In this document: positions 12,901 to 27,800 of the stretch, one piece after another
How the letters are laid out: each line of letters begins with the position of its first letter
Position numbering within the stretch: the first letter of the stretch is position 1
Source: Anadara kagoshimensis
Taxonomy: Eukaryota; Mollusca; Bivalvia; Arcoida; Arcidae
NCBI GenBank assembly: GCA_021292105.1
Contig: CM037862.1
Location: 5,316,895-5,380,894 of the forward strand
Length of the DNA stretch: 64,000 nt
Direction of reading: 5' to 3'
The notes under the pieces: model-generated
The model's database searches: none
Told to the model about the DNA's origin: nothing
What the model saw: the letters and a program-made list of their open reading frames with translations, nothing else
Made by a program: the position numbers and the translations under genes

Positions 12901-15900
12901 ATTATAGTGGAGGAAATTGAGTGCCACAGTCTGGGTTTTTTCATAAGGGCCAAATTTTCAAAAAACTTATCTCTAAAACACCATTACAATAATATTTTTG
13001 CATTCATTTATATAATGTTAAATAATTGTCTCACTAAAGCCTAAACATGGGGTAATTTGGCAAAATAAGGGATAAATGGCTCCATGGCCCCATCTAAAAA
13101 TGCTTGGACATTCAGTTGATGAAAGTGATATTTAAGGTCACTGTGACCTATATTTGAGGCTGAGATCAAACAAATTTCACAAACTTGAACAGAATGCATC
13201 TAGCAGTCTAGAGAAATGCCTTATTTAAGAGTAAAGTGGTGTTACATGGCTGGTATTTTTTTCCCAGACACTTATACTGGTTGTTACTTAAAAATGTCAG
13301 TTCTCAGGGATGGTGAAATGCCTGGAACAAAAAACCTCTTACTTCACCAAGGGAACCGAGAAGAAGATCCTACCCTATCTGTAAGCATGTGTTTAAGATC
13401 ATAACGACCCATCTCCAACACTCCTGAGTTGTAAATTCTATGATTTTACCTTGTGATCTTGATCTATGCAACTAAATTTGGTATGAAACATATCATTTCA
13501 TGTTGGTTTACAGTTATTAAGCCTGATCAAAATCCATCCATAGACATTGGGAGATATGGAGTAGACACGGTTTTTGGAGACAGTCCAGGCAAACAAGGTG
13601 ATTATAAAATTAAGTCCCTTAACTTGGATTATATGATTAACTATAGAAATGAAGTTAAATTTTCTTTTTGTTATGGAAGTATGAAAGAATTGGACATTTT
13701 GCACACTGAATAATTCGTGTAGCAAATTATGTTACGTGTGCAATGTCCACTTCTTTCATACTTCCATAACCATAACAAAAAGAAAACTTAACTGTATTTC
13801 TTAAAATTTATAATTTTTTAAAAAAAAACAACAAATAAGTGTATGTGATACTTTTACAACCTATGTGTAATGTGTCACTAACAATGTAAACATTGGGTAT
13901 ATGACAATGAAAGTTGGATAGGAGCCAATTCTGTCATGGAAAAATAACACAAAAGATCTGACCAATCAAAATGCTTGAAACAAACGAAAATTGGATTATA
14001 AGGGTATAAGATAGAAATAGCATTAACTCACAGGACAATATGGCTTAATCTGATCTGCTGTAGGTAGTTGGCCACCTTTGATTAAACTATTTAATCCTGC
14101 AAGATGCAAATCGCACTGTGAAATATCACTACTACAATCTGCTTCTGACCTCATTACTGAAAAATAATCATAAACAAATGTTAATATCATGAAAATGAAG
14201 GCATTCAAGTGAGTGAAATGAGGGATTTTATGCCTTCTAGTCAAGCTTATAAATATCTGTGGCAGACAAATGTATATATATATTTATATTTTATTTAAGT
14301 TTAATTAAGTTAGTTAAGGATTTTAATTAGGATGTTAGTCTCGTGATGTTCATGTAATGTCCATGTGGTTGTCTTGTACTGATTATGATAGATTATTTCA
14401 TTTATACTGAGACCTCACAAACTAGTCCCAGTTGTCAAGTCCATTCCTGAATGTTCAAAGCAATATTTGAATGCAATGTTTCTCTTTTATGGTGCGGTGC
14501 ATCAAGTTTGACCTAATCATTTAATTTGAATATTCAAACAGATATTTCCATTGCTATATAAAGTTGATTGATACATACATATTATATACACAGTGTGTAG
14601 GTACAACCCTCAGTATCAGGTCGAGTCCTTTTTTTGTAGCCATATCACTATGAGTCACGCTTGTGCGACGAGTAGTGATACAGCTACGAAAAAAGGCAGA
14701 GACCTGATGCGAAGGGTTGTACATACACACTGTGTATATAATATTTTTATCTAATATTTCCTATAAGGTTATTAAAAATAACAAGAGGCCCATGGGCCTT
14801 AACGCTCACCTGTGATCTTTGAACCAATGAGCTTCATTCAAATATCAAAATGATAATTCGGCCAATATTCTAATATACATCCCTATACAAACAGTTTATA
14901 GTTTTTGAGATAAATAATCATTTCAGACCTTGTTCACATCTGTGACCTTGACCTTTGAACCCATAACCTTAATTCATATATCAAAATGGTTGTTAGGCTA
15001 ATACCTACAATATTTTAATATACATGCATATACAAAAAGTTAACAGTTTTCAAGATAATTAACCATTTAGGTATTCATTTACATCTGTGACCTTGACCTT
15101 TGAACTCATGACCTTTATTCATATATCAAAATGACCATTGGGCCATTACCTACAATATTCTAATATACATGCCTATACAAAAAGTTCATAGTTTTGCAGA
15201 TAATTAACTATTTTGGTAAACTTGTACATCTGTGACCTTGACCTTTGAACCCATGAACTTAATCGATATATCAAAATGATTGTCATGTCAATACCTACAA
15301 TTAACCAAAAATCCTACATCATTATCACCAGAAATGTTTAAAAAATAGCATTTTTTATCAAAGGTCAAAAACTGGGACATGACCTTGACCTTTGACCTTG
15401 ACATCAATCGGAAGAAAATCGCAAGACAAGATCAACAGTGAAAACTCCATACAATTATCTTCAGCCATTATGAAGTTATAACAATAAATGTCTCATTTTA
15501 AAAATTACATAATTTTACGCAAAAAACGCGTAACCTATTTTTCGTTCAATTTTCATGAAAAACACAATTGTAGTGTATCTAGGTATCCTGAATCCAAATA
15601 TCCAATCAAAATTTGCCTGCATCTTTTGGTTTCAGAGAAGAAGATTTTTTTGTCTTTTGGCTATTTATAGTAACGGCAGCCATATTGTTGGGCTTGGTCA
15701 AACCCCTAACACAATTTTGAAAGCCTGTTACCCAGGCATAATAATCACCAAGTTCCATCAAATTTGGCTCAGTAGTTTTGGAGGAGAAGATTAAAATGTA
15801 AAGTTTACGCACGACGCACGACGGACGACGAACGACGAACAACGAACGACGGACGACGGACGGCGATAGATAGCAATAGCTCATCTGAGCCTTTCGGCTC

Positions 15901-18900
15901 AGGTGAGCTAATGAAAAAAACAATACTTTATGTGAAAAAAATTTTACCACAGAAAACTACTGAACTATATATGAAATCTGTTCTATATTCATCCTAATGA
16001 GGTCACAATGAAAACGTGCACGTGCACTTTACCGTCAATGGTGTATCACCACATTGGTGATACAAGATTCTGTATCATGTGTGTTCGATAAAACTTGTAT
16101 TTCCTCAAATCAGATAAATAAACTACAGTTGACTCTCGTTATCTCGAACTCGACGGGGAAATGCAAAAAGTTCGAGATAACCGATGTTAAAAACGGCAAC
16201 AAAAGGGAAGTAACTCGTACACGCCTACCGGAAGTCGCTTCCGGTTCTATCTTGTCAAACTGTGTGTCATCGGCATTGACATTTTAAGATGCAATGATCA
16301 ATGATTTAATTATGCATTTTGTCTTATAAGATTAACTTTAATTACTCAAATCTGTCAATAACTGATTGCGCTATTGTTTTTTAGCTGACAAATAGTGAAG
16401 TCAGCTTTGGTCTCCATACCAGTTTCGCTTTGTGTACTTTAATCACCCCAAGCTTCCGGTTGTATTGAGTAATCACACGCTTTCGGCAGCCATGTTCAGT
16501 TTGGCAGTAATTATAACACCTGCTAATCTCCTTGATGGTTTAATTGCTTATGCAAGGGATAATAATTAAGGGCTTAAGGAAATTGGGAGGTCAGTGCAAT
16601 GTTGTAATTTTAAAATCAACACGAGGCCGACAGTAAAATATTTTATTTATGTCGGAATGTGTTTTTTCTACCAAAAAATCTGTAGGCGTTGACAAATTTT
16701 TTGTTCGAGTTAACAAATTTAATTTTCCTAAATTTTTTGTTCGAGTTAACGAGTGTAATTTTCTTAGGATTTTCATTCAAGGGGACGAAAATATTGTTCG
16801 ACATATCCGATAATTCGAGATATACGAGTTCGAGATAACCGGAGTGATTTTGGTTTAATAAAGAACAACTCTGTTCGGACTTTTTAAAAAAGTTCGAGAT
16901 ATCCGGTAGTTCGAGATATCCGAGTTCGAGATAACGAGATTCAACTGTAGTCTTATGTTAGATAAAAGATAGTAATACTGGGTACTAGTTGTACCAGGTC
17001 AAACTTGACACACTATTAAGTGAAGTCCCTTCTAACTGATAATACATGTAATAATTATATGCACTACTTTTTTCAACCCCATTTCAATAGCACCAGCTAT
17101 TATATACATGTATCAGATAAAAAAATGTTCCCCAAGAGATTGGTTTCACAGTAGAACAATTGATGATCAATTAATTGGATGGAGTTTCACATCCCGGACA
17201 AGAATTTTGCACTTATATCAAGATGTCACCAGCTATGGGTGAAGTATCAGAAATTTGCACCTAATTGCAGTGACCTCAGTTTAATGTGCAGGGAAGATTC
17301 TTTTATGTGCCACACATAACAAGGTGTCTGATGGTGAATAAATCATATTTGAGTTAAACACATAATGTAAATGGTCTATTTTTTTTCTCTTTAAATGATA
17401 TACACGTACATATTGGGATACAGCATCTGCATCATAACAGGGATTTATCAGGATCTTTTGGGAAAAGGTCCTAAACTAAAAATTGGGAAAAACTATCAAC
17501 TTTTTGCTCATTTAGGGAAAACTTTGACATCATTTTTGGTGCCATTAATGATTAAATCTAATGCTTTTAGTGTATCGAGTTGATTGAAGATTGAGAAAAC
17601 AGCCACATTTATGACCAGACTTCAGCTATGTATCTCGTACGATTTTCTAATTGGGAGTTTTCTCAGCCCATTTTGGGAAAAAATCAATGTTTTTCCATTG
17701 GGAATGGGCCGAATTTCGGCCCTAAATAGGCCCTTGATCAATCCCTGCATAATCATAAGACCACTGCTGTAGCTCAGTTGATAGAGTGCTCGCTCTGTAA
17801 GTGGGAGGTTGTGGGTTCGATCCCTGGCCGGGTCTGACCAAAGACTTGAAAGTGGGCAGTGACTGTTCTTTTGCAAAGCACTCTGCATTACGAAATGAAA
17901 GTCACAGTTCTTTCGGATGGGAACTTAAAATAAAGGAGGTCCCATGTCACGTGGGCTAGGCACACTAAAGAACCCTGCTGTATAATGCTATCAGTGCAAC
18001 GCACAGGCAAAATTTCTGCACCTTCGCCTACAACTGGCAACATCTCAATATAAGTGAAATATTCTTAACTGGGACGATAAACACCATTACTCAACTCAAC
18101 TCAACTCATAATAATCATAATATTTTGCAATACAAAAATTTTAATAATACCCATCCCTAAAAGGGAGAGATTAGAGTACAACAAATTCCATTTAACAGGG
18201 GGTAAACTAGTAAAGTCACATCGATATTGCTCTATACTTCGGAGGAGTCTCACATAGATGTACGACCACTACAGCATGTACAGAGGACATTTGAAATAAG
18301 TGATTGAACTATTTGAGCAAAAAGATATACTTTTAATTGATTATAAGTAACAAAAAATGTGTGAGCTACTGCTCACTAACTAACTTAGTATACCCCTGCT
18401 TTTAACTTCAACCATTGACCATAACTGTCGAAAAATATTCAAGTCGATGTCTGGCAGACTTGAAATCCATACTTGCAGCATGGAACCTCATACTCAACTT
18501 GCATACAAAATTTCAAGTGGCCATGTTTAGTAGTTGCCGAGAAAACTTACAAATTTTGTTTCAGATGGATGAACAAACAGAGGTAAACCAGCATAAACCC
18601 CTACTTTGAAGTATAATTAAAAAAGAAGAACCAGAAAAAAACATCAGATAGCTGAATTGATACCACTTCCAGTTTAATTGGAGATGTTCATCTAGTCATT
18701 CTCTAAGAAAGCTTTTATTATATGTATTTATAACCTATCTGCAAACAATGGCAATCACAACATTTTAAAACATTGAAGGTGTTAAAAAACAATATGTAAC
18801 TGTTTTGTTGTTCAAATTACAATGATAGTCAGAATATAATCACAAATTTCTGAAGGGATAGTAAATCATTTTAAATGTATGAAGTCTATTTACTCCACAT

Positions 18901-21900
18901 TTTTTTGTGTATGTCATGACCTCTTTTCAACCATGTAACCTGTTTACTATGCAATGAAGTCTAATGAACTTTAATTTGTGACCTGGCCTGTGTTAGGACC
19001 ATACTAATTTAATAGTCTGTTTAATTGTTATTCTAACAATGTTTTCTGAAATTCTGAAATCAAATGGAAGATTGTAGGTGAAACAGAGTGAAGGTGGCAC
19101 TTGGGTGAAAGTAGCGAGTTGAGTTGAGAAATGGTGTTTAAGATCCCATTCAAGAATATTTCACTTATAACGAGACGTTCCCAGTTGTAGGTGAAGGTGC
19201 AGAAATTTTGCCATTTGAATTGCACTGTTAAGGTCCCATCCAAAATAACTGACTTTCATTTTGTAATGCCGATTACTTGGCGAAAGAATAATCACTACTC
19301 ACTTTCAAGTCTTGGGTCAGACCCAGTCAAGGTTTGAACCCATGACCTCCCACTTATGGAGAGAGCCCTCTACAAACTGGGCTACTGCAGTGGTAGGTGA
19401 AGGTAGTAATGTATGTCCTTGGTGAAAAGAGTGATGAAAAAAGGTCACTGTGGCCTACTTTTTTATCAACAGAATATAGCTTTTTTAGATGACCTCTTAG
19501 TATATAATCTATATTTATTTGTCACTCAAAAATATCAAATTCATAATACAAGCAGTACAAGTAGTCACATCTGTAGTTGACTGGGCTGGATAGATGGCCA
19601 GGTAGCTCAGTTGGTAGAGTGTGCCGATAATATTGGGAATCTCAAAATCCCTGGTTAAAGGCCAATTTTTTCCAGCACATTTTTTCCCTTTCTGTTTCAC
19701 AGCATAAATTTAACATTACACTTCATATACACAGTTACTTAACTGTAACTTATTATACATATTCAGATTTTTTGTACCACAAAGAAAACTACCCATGAAA
19801 ATGATTTTAATAAAATGTCTTTCTTAATATTCTGAAAATCTAACACATGTCTAACCTGCCTTAAAGGCCACCTCTAAATAAGGACCACCTGCCAGTAGGA
19901 ATGTATCCTAATTGGTTTTTATTCATATTATTTTAACCTGTATATAAAGGCCACCTGCCCATAAAGGCCACTTTTACTTGTTCCCTTGGGTGGCCTTTAT
20001 AGACAGGTTTGACTGTATTTTAAAAAATCCAAACAAAAATATTACAAAAACTGTGTTTATTTACTTCAAATACAAGTATTTTTGCAATTTTTTTGACAAT
20101 CATTTGATCTACAATTTAATCACTCTCTGTATAAAGATATACACAGGTGTTAGCCAAATGTTAAATCTTTGAAATGGCAGCTGTTATCCAGTCATTATTT
20201 AGTCACTGTCACTTGTGATTGAATACATTAGCTCAGAAGAAGAGGTCATAAGAGGTCAAGACTTGAGATTTCTCTTTAGGGTTAACATATAAATACTATA
20301 CTAAGGCCTACAAGATTTATTAGTCACAGTCTTGATGTATACAAATGTACAATGTATATACAGTAAAACCTCCATGATCACCACCATTTGTTCAGTCAAA
20401 TATTGGTGTTATAAAGGGGTTAGGCAATAAATCAAGGGAGGTCCATAAAGAAAAACATAAACAAAATGGATTTTAGGACTTCAAAATAGTGTGGCAATAA
20501 ACGAGGCGGCAAAGTTATCAAGGGGCATTATAACAAGGTTTTACTGTACATGGGTAATAACTCCTGTCTATAACGGACACTGAAAGGAACCAGTAAAAGT
20601 GGTGTTTATGAGCAGGTGGCCCTAATAGAGAGGTAAAAGCTGTACAATTGCTATATTCAGGGTTCGTACAGATATTTGGACTCCAAATTTAAGGACTTTT
20701 TAGGGCCTTTTCAAGGTCTTATTTGCAAAATTTAAGGCCTAATCAGAGGGACAATTTTAGCAAAAAATATCAGTGCAAAGGCAAATCAATCAATTAAACC
20801 TGTCCATGGTAACAACATGTGAAGTGGAGGTTGAAGTTGGGCATTCAGTTGGGCCAGGTACCTTTAAATTGCACATTTCAATGTTACATCAATTAATTAT
20901 ATCAGTCTATTTGCAACCACTAACTATTGAAATACAGGCACCCAACTGGCTAAATTCAAGGGCTTTTTAGGGCCTTCAGGATAAATTCAAGGGCTGTTTA
21001 GGGTCAGACTTGTTTTTAGGGTCTTTTTAGGGCAAACCTCAAAATTTAAGGACTTTTCCAGGCCTGTGGAACCCTGTATATTAATATGTACCAGTATTTT
21101 AACCATATACAACTATTAATTTTGTCATCAGTAAAACAGGTCAAATATCGTCATATCATTGTTTTAATTGCTCTCATTTCTTGTTAAATTATACAGTTAC
21201 ATTGAAAATACACCGCTTTGAAAGTTCAGAAAAATAAAAGTATGTCCACATAAATTATATTTTGTTCATGCATGCAAAAGAACACCCAAGCTGCCTTATC
21301 TTTATGTAGCAGAATTAAGAGAGTATTTTGAGCAAATACAAATACAAGATTAAAACAAATTATTTTAAAGTAATTAAAACACATAATTAACAAAACAAAT
21401 AAAAATATATGTACTGTCCATGTGTATCGCTTTAGGAATACATGATACATACTGTATCCAACCTGCCCTCCAATACACAACCCTTGTTCAAATGCAATTG
21501 GGATAATACTTTACTGCCCATTGAAAGCAAGTGGTTCTAATATAAAGGTTGTGTTTAAGGCAGGTTAGACTGTATTTCACTTATATATACATAACCCTTT
21601 CTGGGTTTTTTTTTCAATTAGTTTTTTGAGTAAAAATCCATCATAAATTAGAGCGTAAAGCAGTTCTGATGATACTTTACATCTAATGTTATTTTAATAG
21701 AAGAATCAAACCAGATTTAGGCCAAAAAACAATTTATGTGTTTCTGGTAGACCATCTTGAAGAACAAAAGAGTCCTCACTGCTGATGTAGACAGATAATT
21801 TTTTTCCCCAACAGTTTTTATGGGACGGTTTTTATATTTAAAATACAGTAAAACCTTGGGACCATATACTGAACTTGTATACCAACAAAATTTCAAGTGG

Positions 21901-24780
21901 CTGTGTTTAGAATACCAGTAGTTGCTGAAAAAATAGTTACAAAAATGTTTGTTTTCTGATGGACTGATGGAAGGACAGAGGTAAACCAATTTAACCCCCT
22001 TCTTCAAGATGGGGGTGGGGGTATAATAAAAAATGTAGCAAGATCGTTATGGCAGGGCATTATAACGAGGTTTTACAGTATATCAAGATAAAAAATGTTT
22101 CACTGTAGACTAGTTAAAACAAAATTGTGCTTTTTTTTACCAACAGTAAGGATATAGTGAAATCAAAACCTTTCACAAGTGAAGAAAATGTGAAACCAGT
22201 GAAATGTGAAAATATAAAACCATGCAGTGAATGCAGGTTTCACTGTAGACTTAAGTTAAAGGACAAAATTGTGTTTTTTTTTACCTACAGTAAGGAGATT
22301 ATGAAATAAAAGACTTTCACAAGTGAACAAAATGTGAAAACAGTGAAATGTGAAAATATAAAACCATGCAGTGCATGAAATGCAGGTTTCACTGTAGACT
22401 GGTTAAAATACTGAGAAGAAAAGACACATATATATTGTACTTGTTTGACCTACAGTAGGAGAAAGTGAATTGAAATCAAAGCCTGAATTTCATAAATGAA
22501 GACAAAATATAATAAGTATTGATTTTGATGTCCATACATAAACCTATACAAATTGCTTACATGAAAATGATGGATATACAAATCAATATGGAAGATAGCT
22601 GGTCTATGATGTATAACAAATTAACCAGCACAAGTGTCTATTCTACCGACTGACCCAGGTCAGACAGCTTGGATGGCGATCAATTGTTGTAACTGATCAG
22701 CATCTTTTAGTTCCCTAAAGTTCAAATCCTATTCATGTGTGAGAAAGTTCATCAGTTTAGTTGCAGAAGGCAGTCAGATTCACCCTGGCAACTAACTGTT
22801 TCGACCATTTGTGAAAAACCGTATCAATTCACTTCCTGGAAGCAGAGGTTTTCCTTGGTAACTCCAGGTTTCCCCACAACACCAAAACTAATCACCTTCA
22901 TATGAGTGAAATAATTTGTAGGTTACTTTTCTATCGTGAGAGATTTTTTGACGTGTAATTTCACAAGGACTCTCGATCACGAATTCATATATAACATGCG
23001 AATATTTCAAGAATTGCGAAAATTAAAAAGCCAAATTAATAAAACATGCCTGCAATGAACTATTTAAAGCCATTCTAAGCATTTATGATAGAGTCAAGTG
23101 AAGAAATGGTATCTTATGTACCCAGTCAAGATACAATGTATCCAGATCAGGATATGTCACGGATAGTGGAGGAAACCAAAGTATACAGATAAATTTACCA
23201 AGTCTCCACAATCAAACTGACAAATTCTATCACACAAAGATCAATGCTTAACTGGGATTTCTGGAAAACGACTGTCTAGTGCTGTAAATTTAAAACTGGT
23301 ATAATTATTTCATCTTAGGTATTGGGATGCAAGGTTATCAAAAGCTGGTTCTTAAGACCACTTGCCCAGAGCCCACTTCATTTATGTTAGTGACACACAA
23401 GTTGTAACAAAAAGTGGGTTCAGGATATAGATATACATAGAGTCCTTGAGTTTTCCAGGAACGTTATCCTGAAACCTAAAAAATTTAATCTATAATCATC
23501 AGTCTAAATGTTTTTTATCTTAAGTACTTGAGTCACAGCACTTCATCGCCCACTTGCCCGTCAAACGTCCGGAGATGTTTAGATATTTCAATTAATACTT
23601 TATATAATAAATAATAAGTAATCAGTGGTAAACAAAAATTAGCACAGTTTTGGTATCAGAATTATTTTCACAATTCAGTGATGGTATAATTTCTACAACT
23701 TTAAAATAAATTGTAGCCAAAATTCCAAAATATGTGAAAATATAGTCAAATAGGTTACTTTTTGAAACAATTCCTCAGATATTATTACTGTATTACTAAA
23801 ACCCTGTTTTTCAGAGATTGTGGCCACATTTTATACAATTTTACAAATTCTTCTTGTTGTATCATTTTATTATAAAATAATAATGAAGGTTGAAGTTGTT
23901 GGATATAGAAATTTTTCAGTTTGAAGTAAAATTTAAAATTTTATGGGGTGTACAGCCTTTTTAAAATAAGACTTTGAGCAGAGTTGACATTGTACATTAG
24001 GTCACATCTCACATGTCTCAACAAAATGATGTCACTTGAAAAAAGTAAATTTTGTAAATTGTGGCTACAATCCCTGAAAAACGAGGTTTAAGTAATAATG
24101 AATATGGTTTAGTAGCTAACGGTAATTTTGGCTACCTAAGGAAATTTTATCTATCCACTATTGAATACATGGATATGATATTTTACATTGAATTTCTTTT
24201 ATGATTATTGTTGAATGCAAATTAACTAGTAAACATTACTGCTGATACTGAATGTGTTTATCTTTTGTCTTGTAACTGCACTACGGTAGAACAGTTGGTA
24301 GAGTGCTTGCTCCATATGTGGGAGGTTTAAACAATTAAGGTATTGAGTCCAATACCACAACTTGAAAATAGGTAGTGACAGTTCTTTTGCCAAGCATTCA
24401 ACATTTATATAGACATAACAGTTACAGGATCCTTCAGCATGTTCAGAAGAGACCTTAAAAACTGATGTCACATGTTGCAGCAATGCACATTACCCAAGTG
24501 CACTGCAAAAGTCCAAATTTTTGCCACTTCACCTATAACTGGTGACATCTTTATATTAGTGAAATATTTTTGACTGAGATGTAAAACCCCGTTCACCCAC
24601 CCAACCCCACCCAACCAACCCACCCCATCCCACCCCAACCAACCAATCAATCGATCGTCTTGATGACTCAACTATGCGACATTGACTAGATTTTAAATCG
24701 CATTATCATCACTATAGATATAGGTGCTCGGGGAATGGATTTTAGGTACTTTATGAAAATATAGCAAATCATTGTCAATT

Positions 24781-24825
<45 letters not shown>

Positions 24826-27800
24826 TGCCCAATATTTTTCATAATAAAGAATGGAACAATCTAGAGGATAGTGACAAATTCATTCGGAACATCCTCTGGA
24901 TGTGAAATGATAAAGGCGACAACTTTCCCTTATTAGCAGCCTATTATGGCATCTTGGGGAAGAGGTGAAGCCGCCTATAGATTTTGCTAAAACTTTCTGA
25001 GGTTATGGAGTCTAATGCGATCTAGCTATCTAACTATCTTAATTTTTTGGGTAAGTTATGGATCACACTTAATTTTGGGGTCAAACATGCAAAAAATAGA
25101 TTTTTCACAAAAAAATTCTGTTTGGCGGATCTTTAAACCAATCCTGCTCAATAACCGTTCATAGTGTATGAAAAAGTCGTCCGTTGACCGAAAAAAGTTT
25201 AAGATCTTAGGGAAAAAACAGTATTTTTATATTTTTTCTATGTTGTACACAAAATCCACAATAAGTGTTCAAAGTTGACCCTATTGCTCAAATTAAAAAA
25301 TCCGCGTCCAAGCACGTGCAGTCTGGTGGAAATTTTCCACACTGCATTCAGCCTCTTGAAACAGCTTTTGTGAAAACGCCACTTCTGGTATCAACTTGAA
25401 AGTCAGTAAAAATATATTTTAAAGTATTAAGAAAATAACAGTATTTTTATATTTTTTCTATTTTATGTACAAAATTTATAGTAAATGTTTAAACTCAACC
25501 CTATCTTTCCAATACGCAAAAAGTTCGCCAAATTTCACGGAAGAATCATACGATTTCATTGACAAGGTCAAAGTTCAATGCGATTACTTATCCAACCGGC
25601 GTTCGGTAACTCGAACCCTATCCAACTGCCCAAGAAGCCATTTTGAACTTGAACTGCAGACCGATACTCTGACCGATAGACTGTCGGACTGTAAGGGTAC
25701 GCTTCTAATGACGATCATGTTAGTTCTCCAATAAACGGAGGGAAGTATAACAGAAACAAACATCATTTGTGATGCATGGATTTACCAGAACTGGCAGAAG
25801 GATTTTTCAGCAATATAATGTCAGGTTAGTATTGTTAGACTATGGGTTTTGTTTATGTGAAACGTTCGTGAAACCAGACAAAGTGGTTACTCAAAGTAAT
25901 GTGCTTTTTAGATCCCGAGATCAGCATCAAACAGAAGCTCTGCCATTTCTACAGTACAGGCTTGTTGAAAGTATGGGGTTGACTGTTGTCCTCTGATCTT
26001 CACACGTTTATTTTCACACAACTTATCCATTTTAAACTTCACAAGACCAATGACGGCACATCTGTATAACAAGAGCACCGCCAAGCGGAGCATTATACGC
26101 CTGTGTTATATTGATTGAGTAGTACTATTTACTGAGAAGTATAAGTACAACTAGGATATATGTATGTAAAAATATATTACCAACTCCGTGTTCGGGCCAT
26201 AACTTGTAACCCAAAAAAGTTGTAATTCAAATTTGCACGAGATATTACCATGATTAAGGTGTAACTGTATAACAAATTTCATTTAAATCCATGTTTGTAT
26301 TGTCTACTGAATGGAATAAAAACCACATGGTCATACATACAAAAATTTCTAAGTTAAAAAAGGAGCATAACTCCTCCAAAAATAATCTGAAAAAGTTGTA
26401 ATTCGAACTTGCACCAGATATTAACATCGTAAATGTGTATACCAAATTTCATTTGAATCCATAAATAGTTGTAGGCTCTAATGATCGGAAACCACATGGT
26501 CATTCATACAAAAATTTCTAAGTTAAAAAAGGGGCATAACTCCTCTAAAACTAATCCGAAAAAGTTGTAATTCGAACTTGCACCAAATATTAACATCGTT
26601 AATGTGTATACCAAATTTCATTTGAATCCATAAATAGTGGTAGGCTCTAATGATCGGAAACCACATGGTCATACATACAAAAATTTCTAAGTTGAAAAAG
26701 GGGCATAACTCCTCCAAAAATAATCCGAAAAAGTTGTAATTCGAACTTGCACCAGATATTAACATTGTAAAGCTGTATATCAAATTTCATTTGAATCCAT
26801 AAATAGTTGTAGGCTCTAATGATCGGAAACCACATGGTCATACATACAAATGTTTCTAAGTTCAAAAAAGGGGCATAACTCCTCCAAATATGATCCCAAA
26901 AAGTTGTAATTCAAACTTGCACAAGGTATTACCATGGTAAAGCTGTATACCAAATTTCATTTGAATCCATAAATGTTTGTGGTCTCTATTGAACGGAATA
27001 CAAATTGTTAACAGACGCCCGCCCGGACAGCACCGTAACATAATACGTCCCGTCATAACGGGCGTATAAAAACTTGTGCGGTAGGATTTAACGTACCGCT
27101 TTGAATTTAAACCCATAATAAAGTAACCATTTCTTTACCAAATTATTTTTTGAGTAAATACATATAAAATAAAAGGCATGTCGAAAGTTAAACACTGAGC
27201 TGCCCAACTCTCGGCCCGTCTGCAACAGTTGTCCCTTGGACAACTCGGCAATTCATTTGGTCCTTTGGTACTTTGACTTATCCACAATGAGGCAGCTCAT
27301 TCGATAATGATACGGCTTTAAGTTTAAGTTCAAGCTATTTTTTAGATAAATAAATAACAAAAATGAATGACAAAAATGTAAATAAAATTAACGCCAGGAC
27401 AGTGGAGTACCAGATTATTTTCAGAATTTCCTGAATCTTTTATTCAATTAATGGCATTATCATGGATCAAAAAAAAATGGCCAACTGCCATCGCAGTTCT
27501 TTTGATTAAATCACATCAGGTGTCAATACACAACTTTCAACACCTTTTGGTGTTCACCGACAGTGTTGCTATAATCAGTAGCCCAACATGTGTTTCCCCC
27601 TTATTTTTAAGTCTTACTTTTAGTGTATTCTTGATGGACCTTGCTATTTCCAAGAACATTCAGATTCTATCAGTTACTGAGCTATGTCCATCTCCCACTC
27701 AGAAGTGATCGAGATTCTAACCAAGGTATTGAGAGACACTAATCTGTAACAATAAGCTTGTGTTTTATCTTTTTAGACAACTTAATCATCAGGACCTTGG

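Noticed and set aside
22127-22309. Small plus-strand ORF with CENIKPCSECRFHC as a zinc-binding peptide
   Set aside because: It lies inside a 145-bp tandem repeat, and the second copy does not keep the frame.
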